From positions 22,716 through 86,715 of the forward strand of contig JAFGAS010000081.1 in assembly GCA_016933535.1 (NCBI GenBank): a DNA stretch of 64,000 bases. Reading direction: 5' to 3'. A model generated the notes under the pieces. It was given only the letters and a program-made list of their open reading frames with translations. It had not been told where the DNA came from and ran no database searches. A program made the translations under genes and the position numbers. Below are positions 27,106-36,954 of this stretch, piece by piece; the first letter of the stretch is position 1; every line of letters begins with the position of its first letter. Origin of the DNA: Candidatus Zymogenaceae bacterium (lineage in GTDB: Bacteria > Desulfobacterota > Zymogenia > Zymogenales > Zymogenaceae).

Positions 27106-27131
27106 AGCCTCCCTCAGGGGAGGCTTTTTTT
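27106..27131 (+). terminator. Rho-independent terminator directly before pyrR
   Basis: 8-bp stem AGCCTCCC / GGGAGGCT with loop TCAG and a run of seven T, ending 12 bases before the pyrR start. It ends the upstream gene, or acts as a pyrimidine attenuator for pyrR-pyrB-pyrC; no separate pyr promoter is visible after it. Confidence 0.88.
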
Positions 27132-27142
27132 CAGGGGACGAC

Positions 27143-27694
27143 ATGGAAACAACCGAAAGTAGAAGGATGCTTCTTTCCCCTCAGGAGATAGATCGGATAT
27201 TGAACCGGCTCGCGTCCGAGATCCTCGAAAAAACCCCCGACCTTTCCACCCTGGTCCTCGTAGGAATGCGGACCGGCGGGATTTACCTTGCCCGTATACT
27301 CCAGGATAAGATCAAGGCGAGCGAGGGGATTGAACTCCCGATCGGGGTCCTGGACATCACGCTCTACCGCGACGACATCACCATAACCAACCAGCACCAT
27401 TTCGTCAGAAAGACGGAGATCCCGTTTGCACTGGGCGGCAAAGACGTCGTCCTGGTGGACGACGTCCTTTTTACGGGGAGGTCCACCCGGGCGGCTCTGG
27501 ACGCGATGATGGATCACGGCAGGCCCAAGACGGTCCGCCTGGCTGTCCTGATCGACCGCGGGCAGCGGGAGCTCCCGATCAGGCCCGACTTCGTGGGTAA
27601 GGACGTGGCCGTGCTCCCCGACGAGTCCGTCGAGGTCCTCTTCGACGAGAAAGGGAAGGTCAAGGGTGCGGTGGTCGAAAAACGTAAGTCATAA
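27143..27694 (+). CDS. pyrR: Bifunctional pyr attenuation protein / uracil phosphoribosyltransferase
   Basis: 183 residues. The PRPP loop is [20 protein letters not shown] (about residues 96-115), with [13 protein letters not shown] near 38 and LDITLYRDD near 73, all PyrR hallmarks. PyrR binds pyr mRNA leaders when UMP is high and causes termination, and can make UMP from uracil and PRPP. It is first in pyrR-pyrB-pyrC. The terminator just upstream is a possible target, though I see no clear PyrR anti-antiterminator loop. Confidence 0.95.
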   Translation: METTESRRMLLSPQEIDRILNRLASEILEKTPDLSTLVLVGMRTGGIYLARILQDKIKASEGIELPIGVLDITLYRDDITITNQHHFVRKTEIPFALGGKDVVLVDDVLFTGRSTRAALDAMMDHGRPKTVRLAVLIDRGQRELPIRPDFVGKDVAVLPDESVEVLFDEKGKVKGAVVEKRKS

Positions 27695-27713
27695 TACCTC
27701 GGGGGTATCCACA

Positions 27714-28688
27714 ATGTCAGAGACTCTCACGCATGCCGCCAAGGAGATATCCTGGGACAAAAAAGACCTCCTGGATATCAAGAGTCTATCCGCCGACGAG
27801 ATCGAGCTGGTTCTGAACACCGCCGAATCGTTCAAGCAGATCTCCGAGCGGGATATCAAGAAGGTCCCGACGCTCAGGGGCAAGACCGTCATCACGCTGT
27901 TCTATGAGGCCAGCACGCGCACCCGGGTCTCCTTTGAGATCGCGGGGAAACGCCTCTCAGCGGACACCGTTAATATCTCGACTTCCACCTCGAGCGTCCA
28001 GAAGGGAGAAACCCTCATCGACATGGCCAAGAACCTCGAGGCGATGGCGCCGGACGCCATTATTATGCGCCACAACGTCCCCGGCGCCCCCTATATTCTC
28101 GCTTCCCGCCTGGCGGCTTCGATTATCAACGCCGGCGACGGCGCCCACGAGCATCCCACCCAGGCCCTCCTGGACGCCTTTACTATTCGGGAAAAAAAGG
28201 GGAGGTTTGAGAAACTCAGGGTCTCACTGATCGGCGATATCGCCCACAGCCGCGTGGCGCGCTCCAATATCTTCTGTCTTACGAAGCTCGGGGCCAACGT
28301 TACCGTCTCGGGCCCGGCCACGATGCTGCCGCGCTACGTCGAGCGGCTCGGGGTCCGGGTTGTTTCCACTATTCAAGAGGCGGTGGAGGGCTCCGACGTA
28401 ATCATGATGCTGCGCATACAAAAGGAACGGATGGGCAAGGTCCTGTTTCCCTCAACTCGGGACTATTCTCGTTTCTTCGGGTTGACCCCGGATGTCATGA
28501 GGGGGGCCCTCCCGGATGCTATCGTCATGCATCCCGGGCCGATGAACCGGGGAGTCGAGATAAGCTCGGAGGTGGCCGACGGACCCTACTCGGTCATTCT
28601 GGATCAGGTGACAAACGGCGTTGCCGTGCGCATGGCGATACTGTACCTGCTATTGGGCAGAGGAGGCGGCTATGAAGATGCTCATTGA
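27714..28688 (+). CDS. pyrB: Aspartate carbamoyltransferase catalytic subunit
   Basis: 324 residues. Carbamoyl-phosphate loop [13 protein letters not shown] (about residues 63-75), [12 protein letters not shown] near 97, [12 protein letters not shown] near 144 and [11 protein letters not shown] near 272 are all present. It joins carbamoyl phosphate and aspartate in step two of pyrimidine synthesis. The start ATG at 27714 lies 19 bases after pyrR. Its end overlaps the pyrC start by 17 bases. No pyrI is next to it. Confidence 0.97.
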   Translation: MSETLTHAAKEISWDKKDLLDIKSLSADEIELVLNTAESFKQISERDIKKVPTLRGKTVITLFYEASTRTRVSFEIAGKRLSADTVNISTSTSSVQKGETLIDMAKNLEAMAPDAIIMRHNVPGAPYILASRLAASIINAGDGAHEHPTQALLDAFTIREKKGRFEKLRVSLIGDIAHSRVARSNIFCLTKLGANVTVSGPATMLPRYVERLGVRVVSTIQEAVEGSDVIMMLRIQKERMGKVLFPSTRDYSRFFGLTPDVMRGALPDAIVMHPGPMNRGVEISSEVADGPYSVILDQVTNGVAVRMAILYLLLGRGGGYEDAH

Positions 28689-29958
28689 GGGAGGGACGGT
28701 TATCGATCCCGCGGCGGGATTTGAGGGGCCGGCCGATCTTGTCATCGAAAACGGAAAGATCGCCGGAATCGTCAAACCCGGCGCCGGCCCAAAAGACAGT
28801 GAAATCATCACGGCAAAGGGATGCATCATCTGTCCGGGGCTTGTGGACATTCACACCCACCTCAGGGAGCCGGGCTACGAGTATAAGGAGACGATAGCCA
28901 CCGGGAGCCGCGCCGCCGCGGCCGGCGGAGTCACCTCGATGGCCTGTATGGCAAACACGAATCCCGTCAACGACAACGGCTCGGTTACCGAGTTTATCCT
29001 CAAGCAGGCGCGGGCCTACGCGGTTGTCAGGGTCTATCCCATCGGCGCAGTTACGAAGGGACAACAGGGAGAAGCCCTGGCCGAGATCGGCGATATGAGA
29101 GAGGCGGGCGCGGTGGCGCTGTCCGACGACGGAAGTGTCGTTGCGGATTCCGACCTGATGCGCCGGGGGCTGGAATATGCCAAGACCTTCGGCCTTTGCG
29201 TGGTTACCCATTCGGAAGACATGAGCCTGGTGGGCGAGGGGGTGATGAACGAGGGATTCGTATCGACTGAGCTGGGACTGCCGGCCGCACCCCATGAGGC
29301 CGAGGAGATCATGATCTTTAGGGACGTGACGCTGGCGGCGTTGACCGGGGCCCGCGTGCATATCGCCCATGTAACCACGAGCGGCGGTGTTCAGATCATC
29401 AGGGAGGCCAAGAAGCGGGGGATTGCCGTAACCGCCGAGACGTGCCCCCACTACATTACGCTTACCGACGATGCAGTGAGAACCTTTGACACCAACACGA
29501 AGGTGAATCCGCCCCTCAGGACGCAGGACGATGTCGATGCCGTCATAGAGGGGTTGGCAGACGGCACCATCGACGCCGTTGCATCCGACCATGCCCCCCA
29601 CGTGAACGACGATAAAGAGGTGGAGTTCATCTACGCCAAGAGCGGGATGATCGGCCTGGAGACCCTGCTGCCGCTGTCTTTAGCCCTGGTCGAGCAAAAG
29701 AAGCTCTCGATGAGCCGGCTAATCCGCGCGCTTACCGAGCTGCCTGCCGGTATCATCTCAATAGACGCGGGGACGCTGAAGACGGGGGCCGGGGCCGACG
29801 TGACGGTCTTCGATCCCACAGAAGAGTGGGTCTATGATGTTTCAAAATCATTGTCCAAGAGCAGAAACACCCCGTTTGCGGGCGCGGCGATGCGGGGCCG
29901 GGTTAAGCTCACCGTCGTCGGCGGAAAGGTGGTGTATCGGGATGGGACGATTGTTTAA
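28672..29958 (+). CDS. pyrC: Dihydroorotase
   Basis: 428 residues. Metal sites: [11 protein letters not shown] (HxH near residue 60), the region TVSEDMSL/VTHSED near 183, [18 protein letters not shown] and ASDHAPH near 305 with the catalytic Asp. This is the class I dihydroorotase type. It closes carbamoyl aspartate to dihydroorotate. The ATG at 28672 has GAGGAGG upstream. The next gene starts 17 bases before its stop. Confidence 0.96.
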   Translation: MKMLIEGGTVIDPAAGFEGPADLVIENGKIAGIVKPGAGPKDSEIITAKGCIICPGLVDIHTHLREPGYEYKETIATGSRAAAAGGVTSMACMANTNPVNDNGSVTEFILKQARAYAVVRVYPIGAVTKGQQGEALAEIGDMREAGAVALSDDGSVVADSDLMRRGLEYAKTFGLCVVTHSEDMSLVGEGVMNEGFVSTELGLPAAPHEAEEIMIFRDVTLAALTGARVHIAHVTTSGGVQIIREAKKRGIAVTAETCPHYITLTDDAVRTFDTNTKVNPPLRTQDDVDAVIEGLADGTIDAVASDHAPHVNDDKEVEFIYAKSGMIGLETLLPLSLALVEQKKLSMSRLIRALTELPAGIISIDAGTLKTGAGADVTVFDPTEEWVYDVSKSLSKSRNTPFAGAAMRGRVKLTVVGGKVVYRDGTIV

Positions 29959-31441
29959 AATATCGAGAATCACGGCGATACCGCTTCTGGTCCTGTTGCT
30001 GCTGTCGTGCGCGAGTGCCGTCGATTATGAGACGCGTTTCGAGGGATTTGAACCCCGCCAAACGCTTATGGATGACTGGTACGGCGTCTATTTCACGGAC
30101 ACAAAAGTGGGGTGGGAGCATATCGAGATCACTAAGGGGGATCTCGGGGGCAGCGACGTTATCCGCGTTTGGGACGAAAGCGTGTTGCACATGATCGAAG
30201 ACGAAGCGACCCCGATGATACTCGGGGCCACGGCCGAGGTGTTCCTCACCCCGGATGAACACCTTCTCGGATTCACGTATGATCAGTCCCTGGCCTCCCA
30301 CACGCTGTCGATCGTCGCCGAAGCGAAGGAAGGGGTCGTGTATATCGATATTACGTCGGGCGGCGGCACCCAGCGGATCAAATTCGACGAATCGGAGAAT
30401 ATCTACCCGTGGACGGCCCTCAACTACTTGTTCCTAAAGGAAGCTATCATCCCCGGAAAGACCTACGTCTACCGGGTCTTTATGGAACCCCTCCGCCTCC
30501 TTGAGGATCTTACGGTGACCGTCGAAAATGAGGAAGAGGTAGACGTGAAGGGGAAAAAGGAAAAACTCTATCTTGTCCGGGGAAAGATCAGGGATTATAC
30601 AATCACTTCCTACGTTCGCACCGACGGAACCGTCATCAAGCAGGTCACGATGGATAACTTCGTGGTGTTGCGCGAGACCAAGGAAGAGGCAATGCGGATG
30701 GGTCCCGGCTCCGGCCTGTCGATGTATGCCGTTATCGACTATTCACTCATAACCCCCAACCGTCCGATTGCCGATCCGCCGGGCCTCTCGGGCCTGACGG
30801 TCAGGATCACGGGCATCCCCAAGGGGACCGTTCCGATGACTAGTGATATGCAGGCGGTTTCGGGCCCGGACGAGGCGGGGGGATATACCTACACGATTAC
30901 GAGGCCGGATCCGTCGGGGCTCTCCGTGCCCGGATACGGGGCCTTTCCGGCACAGGTGCAGGAGTACCTGGCGCCGACCCTCGAGGTCGAAAGCTCCAGC
31001 AAAGAGATAGTAGATACGGCCCGAAAGATCGTCGGAAAACCCACCGACCCCCTCACGGACGCTAAAAAAATATCCGCATGGGTAAACAAGAACCTCAAAA
31101 AAAGGATGGTGGACAGCACGTCGGCCCTCGATACCCTTCGCTCCATGGAAGGAGAATGCCAGGCCCACGCGGGCCTTGCGGCGGCGCTCTTTCGGGCGGC
31201 GGGGATACCCGCCAAGGTCGTATCCGGAATCGTCTACTCGGCCGATATCGGCGGTTTCGCCTACCACTCATGGAACGAGGTCTATCTCGGTTCCTGGGTC
31301 GGGGTGGATGCCTCATTCGGCCAGTTTCCCGCCGACGTGACCCACATAAAATTCTCGGAAGGCGGTCCCGAATCCATCATCGATACGGTGCCGCTGGTGG
31401 GGGCCATCGGGCTGGAGGTAATCGACCAACAGCGCCAATGA
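29942..31441 (+). CDS. Transglutaminase-like domain lipoprotein
   Basis: 499 residues. The signal peptide ends in LLLLSC, a lipobox with Cys near residue 20. Residues 30-330 are beta-rich and of unknown family. Residues 355-470 are a transglutaminase-like domain with a Cys-His-Asp triad: Cys in EGECQAHAGL, His in AYHSWNEV and Asp in GVDASFG. Bacterial members are often proteases or peptidoglycan-linked enzymes in the periplasm. It overlaps pyrC by 17 bases and lies 29 bases before the response regulator gene, so these genes may be co-transcribed. Confidence 0.85.
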   Translation: MGRLFKISRITAIPLLVLLLLSCASAVDYETRFEGFEPRQTLMDDWYGVYFTDTKVGWEHIEITKGDLGGSDVIRVWDESVLHMIEDEATPMILGATAEVFLTPDEHLLGFTYDQSLASHTLSIVAEAKEGVVYIDITSGGGTQRIKFDESENIYPWTALNYLFLKEAIIPGKTYVYRVFMEPLRLLEDLTVTVENEEEVDVKGKKEKLYLVRGKIRDYTITSYVRTDGTVIKQVTMDNFVVLRETKEEAMRMGPGSGLSMYAVIDYSLITPNRPIADPPGLSGLTVRITGIPKGTVPMTSDMQAVSGPDEAGGYTYTITRPDPSGLSVPGYGAFPAQVQEYLAPTLEVESSSKEIVDTARKIVGKPTDPLTDAKKISAWVNKNLKKRMVDSTSALDTLRSMEGECQAHAGLAAALFRAAGIPAKVVSGIVYSADIGGFAYHSWNEVYLGSWVGVDASFGQFPADVTHIKFSEGGPESIIDTVPLVGAIGLEVIDQQRQ

Positions 31442-31470
31442 TCCTTCAAATATAAAGCGGACGATATGCC

Positions 31471-32877
31471 ATGGGAGAGGAAACAAAAAAGAAGGTTGCC
31501 AAGATACTCATCGTCGATGACGAAACGAGCATGCGCAACCTCTTTTCCATCATGCTCGGCAAGGAGGGTTATGATGTAGACGTCGCCGAAGACGGAGTGG
31601 CGGCAATGTCTTTAATCGATACAAAGATATACGACCTCGTGATCACCGATATCATGATGCCGAAAATGAAGGGCACCGAGCTCCTGAAAAAAGTAAAGGA
31701 GGTTCACCCGGAGACGGTGGTAATCATGATTACCGCTTACGCCTCTACGGAGAGCGCCGTCGAAGCGATGAAAGAGGGGGCATACGATTATATCACGAAG
31801 CCCTTCAGCGTCGAGGAGATCAAGGTGATCATCGCCAAGGCCCTCGAAAGGGGCAAGCTCGAACGGGAAAATCTTTTTCTCAAGCGGGAGCTGGACAAAG
31901 GCTACAGCTTTGAGAGCATTATCGGTGTCTCACCGGTAATGCAAAGGGTCTTCGACCTGATAGAACGGGTTTCTCAGACCAAGACCAATATTCTGATCTC
32001 CGGCGAATCCGGAACGGGAAAGGAATTGGTCGCCCGCGCGATACATAATAAGAGCCAGCGTAAAAAACTTCCCTTCGTCGTGATCAATTGCGGCGGCATT
32101 CCCGAAAACCTGTTGGAGAGCGACCTGTTTGGGCACGTGAAAGGGTCATTCACGGGGGCGATCTCCCACAAGGAAGGCCTCTTTGAAATTGCCGATACGG
32201 GCACCATTTTCCTGGACGAGGTGGGCGAGCTGACCGCTCCCATCCAGGTCAAGCTCCTGCGGGCGATACAGGAACGGACATTCAAGCGGGTCGGGGGAAC
32301 CGAGGATATCTCGGTGGATGTCAGGATCATCGCCGCCACCAACAAGAATCTTGAGCATGAGGTTATCGACGGGAAATTCCGTGAGGACCTTTACTGGCGG
32401 CTCAAGGTCATCGAGATGAAACTCCCCCCCCTGCGCGAGCGAAAGGAAGATATCGCGCTATTGGCCGAACATTTCTTGAAAAAGTTCTCGGCCGAACAAG
32501 GTAAAGAGATAAAGAAGATATCGACCTATGCGCTGGAGGTGCTCAAGGACTACTCCTTTCCGGGAAACGTGAGAGAGCTGGAGAACATCATCGAGCGTTC
32601 GGTGGCGCTGGAGCATTCCAATATCGTGTTGCCGGAGAGCCTGGCGCTCTCGGTGTATAAGTGGAATGGTGCGGCAGACCGGAAAGAAGGGGCCGCCGAT
32701 GTCCTCACCAAAGGGTTTTCAATGGAACATTACATCGAGGGGCTGGAAAAGGAGCTGATTTCCGAAGCGCTTATGCGAAGCGGCGGCAGGAAGAAAGACG
32801 CCGCGGGGATTCTGGGAATCAGCTATTGGGTGCTGCTGCGTAAAATAGAAAAGTATGGATTGGGCAGGGGAAATTAA
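31471..32877 (+). CDS. Sigma-54-dependent response regulator (NtrC/PilR type)
   Basis: 468 residues. Receiver domain (residues 10-125) with acid pocket IVDDE and phospho-Asp in DLVITDIMMPKMKG. AAA+ domain with Walker A GESGTGKELVARAIHNKSQ near 170 and Walker B TIFLDEVGEL; the sigma-54 contact loop reads GSFTGA instead of GAFTGA. C-terminal Fis-type HTH (KKDAAGILGISYWVLLRKIE). A sigma-54 promoter and pilA come next, so I infer it acts like PilR. No histidine kinase gene is adjacent. Confidence 0.93.
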   Translation: MGEETKKKVAKILIVDDETSMRNLFSIMLGKEGYDVDVAEDGVAAMSLIDTKIYDLVITDIMMPKMKGTELLKKVKEVHPETVVIMITAYASTESAVEAMKEGAYDYITKPFSVEEIKVIIAKALERGKLERENLFLKRELDKGYSFESIIGVSPVMQRVFDLIERVSQTKTNILISGESGTGKELVARAIHNKSQRKKLPFVVINCGGIPENLLESDLFGHVKGSFTGAISHKEGLFEIADTGTIFLDEVGELTAPIQVKLLRAIQERTFKRVGGTEDISVDVRIIAATNKNLEHEVIDGKFREDLYWRLKVIEMKLPPLRERKEDIALLAEHFLKKFSAEQGKEIKKISTYALEVLKDYSFPGNVRELENIIERSVALEHSNIVLPESLALSVYKWNGAADRKEGAADVLTKGFSMEHYIEGLEKELISEALMRSGGRKKDAAGILGISYWVLLRKIEKYGLGRGN

Positions 32878-33052
32878 AGGCCGGTTTTTATGGTAATCGG
32901 CAGTGTTAATTGTCTTTTCGCAACGGAGTTTTGTAATTGCGCAAATAGCCCCCGCGTATCGTCAGGGTGCAGCGGTGTGCTGTTGAGAGATATTTTTTAT
33001 CCAATAAATCCAAGAGGTTATGCGAACGAATCGGGACACAAAAACGCATTGT

Positions 33053-33068
33053 TGGCATTGATATTGCT
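33053..33068 (+). promoter_or_regulatory. Sigma-54 (-24/-12) promoter of pilA
   Basis: TGGCATTGATATTGCT has GG at -24 (33054-33055) and GC at -12 (33066-33067) with the required 10 bases between. Transcription would start near 33079, giving a leader of about 33 bases. Confidence 0.85.
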
Positions 33069-33111
33069 TATAGTAGTATTACGTAACTTACAATAGAAAG
33101 GAGGTGTATGT

Positions 33112-33552
33112 ATGCTGAGCAAAATTCGTAACAGAAAGGGTTTTACCCTTATTGAGCTGATGATCGTCGTTGCCATTATCGCGATCTTGGCCGCCATCGC
33201 CATTCCGAACTTCCTTAAGTTCCAGGCGAAGTCCAAGCAGTCCGAGGCACGGACGATGCTGACCGGTGTGTACGAGGCGGAGATGGGCTATTTCGCGACC
33301 GAGAACCGCTTCTCGGGCGACGCTCTGGAGATCGGTTTTGAGCCGGCCTCACCGCCCAAGTACTACCTTGATCCTTCGATGCCCGGTTGGATTACCGCCA
33401 ATGCCGTCACAGGCTTCACCGCGACGACATCGGGTAACATCGACCGCGATGCCTTCAGGGACTACTGGGTAGAGACCGACAGAGCCAGGGAGCCGTATAA
33501 CACGACAGACGGTACGATTGATGGCCCCAGTGCGGATGACGTATCTCTCTAA
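33112..33552 (+). CDS. pilA: Type IV pilin major subunit
   Basis: 146 residues. Short basic leader, prepilin peptidase site after Gly10 (RKG/FTLIELMIVVA), Glu5 of the mature protein, and a hydrophobic helix ending IPNFLKFQAKSKQSEAR, the pattern of myxobacterial-type PilA. The globular part has an EIGFEP box and Asp/Thr-rich end; there are no cysteines for the usual disulfide loop. AAAGGAGG precedes the ATG at 7 bases. Controlled by the sigma-54 promoter and a terminator of its own, so it makes an abundant monocistronic mRNA. Confidence 0.96.
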   Translation: MLSKIRNRKGFTLIELMIVVAIIAILAAIAIPNFLKFQAKSKQSEARTMLTGVYEAEMGYFATENRFSGDALEIGFEPASPPKYYLDPSMPGWITANAVTGFTATTSGNIDRDAFRDYWVETDRAREPYNTTDGTIDGPSADDVSL

Positions 33553-33594
33553 TAGTAGCTGATAAGTCATCGTTTCTGAGAGTCAGAAAAGTTT

Positions 33595-33628
33595 AAGGCA
33601 GGATTTGAAAAAATTCTGCCTTTTTTTT
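33595..33628 (+). terminator. Rho-independent terminator of pilA
   Basis: A 12-bp stem (33595-33606 with 33611-33622, one G-T pair) closes a GAAA loop and runs into eight T. Confidence 0.93.
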
Positions 33629-33635
33629 ATTTCTT

Positions 33636-35834
33636 ATGATATATATACCTCCCATGAAGATCGTGCCGATTATAAAGAGATTAGTCCCGGCATATCTGCC
33701 CGGCCTTATCTTTCTGGTCTCTTTTGTCGTCAACCTATCCACGTTGTGTCCGACCTTCTATTGGAGGGATTCGGCAGAGTTCGTCGATGCGGCGTTTGCC
33801 CTCGGGGTAGCCCACCCCGCAGGGTTCCCGACGTACCTCCCGCTGGCCAACCTGATGACCTACCTCCCGTTTGGGCCCATAGCCTTCAAGATCAACCTCC
33901 TGTCGGCCCTCATGGGCGCGGGGGCGGCTACGGCGCTTTTTTTCCTGACCCGGAAATTGATCGTTATCCTCGACGGAGAGATAAACGGCCGCTCGCTCCT
34001 CTTTTCCTGCGCGACTGCGCTTACGTTCGCCTTTTCCTTTTCCCTCTGGGAGAGCTCGGTCTCGGCGGAAGTCTACGCCGGCATGGGGCTGGTTTCCGCC
34101 CTCCTGTTGCTGTGGTCAATCGTCTGGGCCGAGACGGCCGATCTGCGATTCCTGATGGCAGGGTCTTTTCTCCTGGGATTGGGGGCGGGGCTCCATGCCA
34201 CCGCCGGGTTTTTTCTGCCCGCGCTCTTACTGTTTGTCGTCCTTAACTATAAGGGCCGGCTCAAACCCGCCGACCTGGTAATGGCCCTCTTCTTTTTTGT
34301 CATCGGATTTTCCGTCTATATATATCTCCCGCTCCGGTCGGCGGCCGGCCCCCGGATAGATTGGGGAAACCCCCGAACACTGGAAGGCTTTCTTGTCCAA
34401 ATCCTGGACAAGAAGGACACCGCGTATCATTTTGCGGTTTCCCGGGGCGGATTTTTCCCCAAGATCGGGCAATTCTTCTACGTCCTTATTCGGGAGTTGA
34501 CGCCGCTGTGGCCCGTTGCGGCCCTCTACGGGTTTTACCTCGTCTTCAAGAAAAATTGGAGGGTGTTTCTCCTGTTGGCGCTTTTCGGAGCGGTACATAT
34601 AGCCTTTTTTATCTGGTACTGGGGCATTGGGACTATCTATATGCCCTTTTATGTGGCGGTCATGGCGGCAGGTGGGGCGGGGCTCTTCTTTCTTTCGCAA
34701 CGGCTTTCCAAAATCGCCTTCCACAGGATAAACGCGGCACGGATCTTAACCGTTCTTACGGTCGCCTTTGTCTGCTTCAACCTCGTGTTCAACTACGGCA
34801 AGTTGGATAAGTCCAATTACTACGCGGCCGAAGATTTCACCACCTCCGATTTTGGTCGGTTCGATTACGGCGCAATGGTCGTGACAAACCTCCTCTGGCC
34901 GAACTTCTACTGTCTCCAGGACGTGGAACGCCTCCGTGAGGATCTGGTTATCATCGCCGTCGGCGATATCGTTCAACCGGATTACTTCAATCGATTCACC
35001 CGGGAGCGGTACCCCGAGCTGGAGGTGCCTCCGGGTAAGGTTTCGAGCCACACCGGTGCGGCCTTTCTCAGGAACCTGATTTTCCTCAACACCCACCACC
35101 GAACCGTCTATATTGGACCGGATGAGGATATCCTCATGAGGCTCTCCTATCGGGTTCTGCCGGAAGTCCTCTTCTTTAAGCTTGTCAGTGAGAAAGAGGC
35201 CGAAACGGCGCCGAAAGAATACTATGACGCGTATATTGAGAGGATCGACGCCTACACCAAACGGCAGATTGAGACGTTGGGCACCGACTTCCACACCGAT
35301 GAAGTCTTCGCCGATTACTATCGGGTTATCTTCAACAGCCTTTCCTCGTTTTTTATTGATCGAAAGCTTTGGGATGTGGAATTGGAGGTGTTACACTATT
35401 CGTCGGTGTTTAATTCCCTGACCACCAAGCAGATGATCGACACGGGGATCGCCCTGATGAATCGGGGAGAGCTTGACGATGCCGAGGCCGTGTTCAAGGA
35501 GGCGCTTAAGGCGGGGCCGACGGAAAAAAGAGGTCATACCCAGCTGGGGCGGCTCTACCTCCTGATGAAACGGTACGATGATGCCGAAAAGGAGTTCAAG
35601 ACGGTCCTTCGTCTGGGTGACGCGTTTTCCGCCTACTACGGAATGGGCATGGCCGCCTACGAACAGGGGAACCGGACCCAAGCCCAAAAACTGTTGAAAA
35701 AGGCAATGACTTCGGCCAACTCGAAGACCCCGGAATCGGAAAAGGACACAGTCCGGACGATCCTGCGGGAGCTTGCGGGAGTTACGGATACCTCCTTGGC
35801 CCCTATGAACCCCTCCCCCGGCCTCACGCCCTGA
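33636..35834 (+). CDS. DUF2723 GT-C-type glycosyltransferase with C-terminal TPR
   Basis: 732 residues (714 if the ATG at 33654 is used; neither has a ribosome site). The family signature is in the first loop: RDSAEFVDAAFALGVAHPAG, with the acidic pair expected of GT-C enzymes. About ten membrane helices extend to residue 390. Residues 590-700 contain two to three TPR repeats (DDAEAVFKEALKAGP, DAEKEFKTVLRLG). DUF2723 includes TMEM260, a protein O-mannosyltransferase. It would use a lipid-linked sugar on the outer face of the inner membrane. It starts just after the pilA terminator. Confidence 0.85.
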   Translation: MIYIPPMKIVPIIKRLVPAYLPGLIFLVSFVVNLSTLCPTFYWRDSAEFVDAAFALGVAHPAGFPTYLPLANLMTYLPFGPIAFKINLLSALMGAGAATALFFLTRKLIVILDGEINGRSLLFSCATALTFAFSFSLWESSVSAEVYAGMGLVSALLLLWSIVWAETADLRFLMAGSFLLGLGAGLHATAGFFLPALLLFVVLNYKGRLKPADLVMALFFFVIGFSVYIYLPLRSAAGPRIDWGNPRTLEGFLVQILDKKDTAYHFAVSRGGFFPKIGQFFYVLIRELTPLWPVAALYGFYLVFKKNWRVFLLLALFGAVHIAFFIWYWGIGTIYMPFYVAVMAAGGAGLFFLSQRLSKIAFHRINAARILTVLTVAFVCFNLVFNYGKLDKSNYYAAEDFTTSDFGRFDYGAMVVTNLLWPNFYCLQDVERLREDLVIIAVGDIVQPDYFNRFTRERYPELEVPPGKVSSHTGAAFLRNLIFLNTHHRTVYIGPDEDILMRLSYRVLPEVLFFKLVSEKEAETAPKEYYDAYIERIDAYTKRQIETLGTDFHTDEVFADYYRVIFNSLSSFFIDRKLWDVELEVLHYSSVFNSLTTKQMIDTGIALMNRGELDDAEAVFKEALKAGPTEKRGHTQLGRLYLLMKRYDDAEKEFKTVLRLGDAFSAYYGMGMAAYEQGNRTQAQKLLKKAMTSANSKTPESEKDTVRTILRELAGVTDTSLAPMNPSPGLTP

Positions 35835-35987
35835 CCGACGTTGCCGTTTTGGCGGAGAAGATTGGGCATCATCGACAGAGGAGACTTCCCCCGCGCTCGT
35901 GCCGTATCCGCTTTGGCTATCCGGGGCCCGTGAGGTAGCGCCGTTTTGGATGAGACATCGGGGGGAGAAATCGGAGAAAAACCGGCC

Positions 35988-36938
35988 ATGAGAAAGAAGA
36001 AGACAATATGCGTGGTCATCCCGGCCTATAACGTCGCCACCCTGATAACAAGGGTGTTGGACGGCCTTTCCGACTTTATCGATCGTGCGGTGGTGGTAGA
36101 CGACGCGAGCACCGACGACACGGCACGCCGGGTCAGCGAATACCAGGGACGCTTTGGGGGGGAAGTAAAACTGATTACGCTGCCGAAAAACTCGGGCGTC
36201 GGCGCGGCCATCGCCCGCGGATACCGGGACGCTCTGGACCACGGTGACGACGTCGCGGTCGTTATGGCGGGCGACAATCAGATGGACCCCTGCGATCTGC
36301 CGGCGATCGTCGACCCGGTGGCGGAAGGCGCCTGCGACTATACCAAGGGTAATCGGCTCTTTATGGGCGGGGCATGGATCATGATCCCAAAGGTCAGGTA
36401 CCTCGGTAATTCCTTCCTGTCTCTGCTGACCAAGGTAGCCTCGGGATACTGGCACGTGGCCGACTCCCAATCGGGATATACGGCGATCAATAGAGAGACC
36501 CTTGAGAAGATCAGCCTTGACGATATTTACCCCCGCTATGGGATGCCCAATGATCTGTTGATCAAACTCAACATTATCGGTGCCCGGGTGAGGGACGTGC
36601 CGGTCCGACCGGTCTATAACGTGGGGGAAAAATCGGGGATCAGGCTCTATAAGGTCATTCCCACGATTACCTGGCTATTGATCGACGGCTTCTTTACGCG
36701 GATGACCAGGAAGTATATTATCTTCGATTTCCATCCCCTGGTTTTCTTTTATATCATGGGCCTCGTGCTGGCACCGGTCGGCGGAATATTCGGGTTCTAC
36801 CTCTTCGTCGTGAGAATTCTTGGACATGGGGTGGCCGCCACGAGCGCCCTGTTTGCCGCATTTCTCTTCATCTCGGGGCTTCAGTCCCTCTTCTTTGCCA
36901 TGTGGTTCGATATGGAGTATAATAAGAATCTGAAATAG
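35988..36938 (+). CDS. Family 2 glycosyltransferase, polyprenyl-phosphate sugar synthase-like
   Basis: 316 residues. GT-A core: CVVIPAYNVA near residue 7, VVVDDASTDDT near 35, and MAGDNQMDP (the D-x-D position) near 92. Two membrane helices close the protein (about 240-315), as in GtrB/DPM1-like enzymes that load a sugar onto polyprenyl phosphate. An in-frame TTG at 35946 would add 14 residues. It may supply the donor for the DUF2723 protein upstream. Confidence 0.85.
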   Translation: MRKKKTICVVIPAYNVATLITRVLDGLSDFIDRAVVVDDASTDDTARRVSEYQGRFGGEVKLITLPKNSGVGAAIARGYRDALDHGDDVAVVMAGDNQMDPCDLPAIVDPVAEGACDYTKGNRLFMGGAWIMIPKVRYLGNSFLSLLTKVASGYWHVADSQSGYTAINRETLEKISLDDIYPRYGMPNDLLIKLNIIGARVRDVPVRPVYNVGEKSGIRLYKVIPTITWLLIDGFFTRMTRKYIIFDFHPLVFFYIMGLVLAPVGGIFGFYLFVVRILGHGVAATSALFAAFLFISGLQSLFFAMWFDMEYNKNLK

Positions 36939-36954
36939 TCAGATAGAAGTTCGC

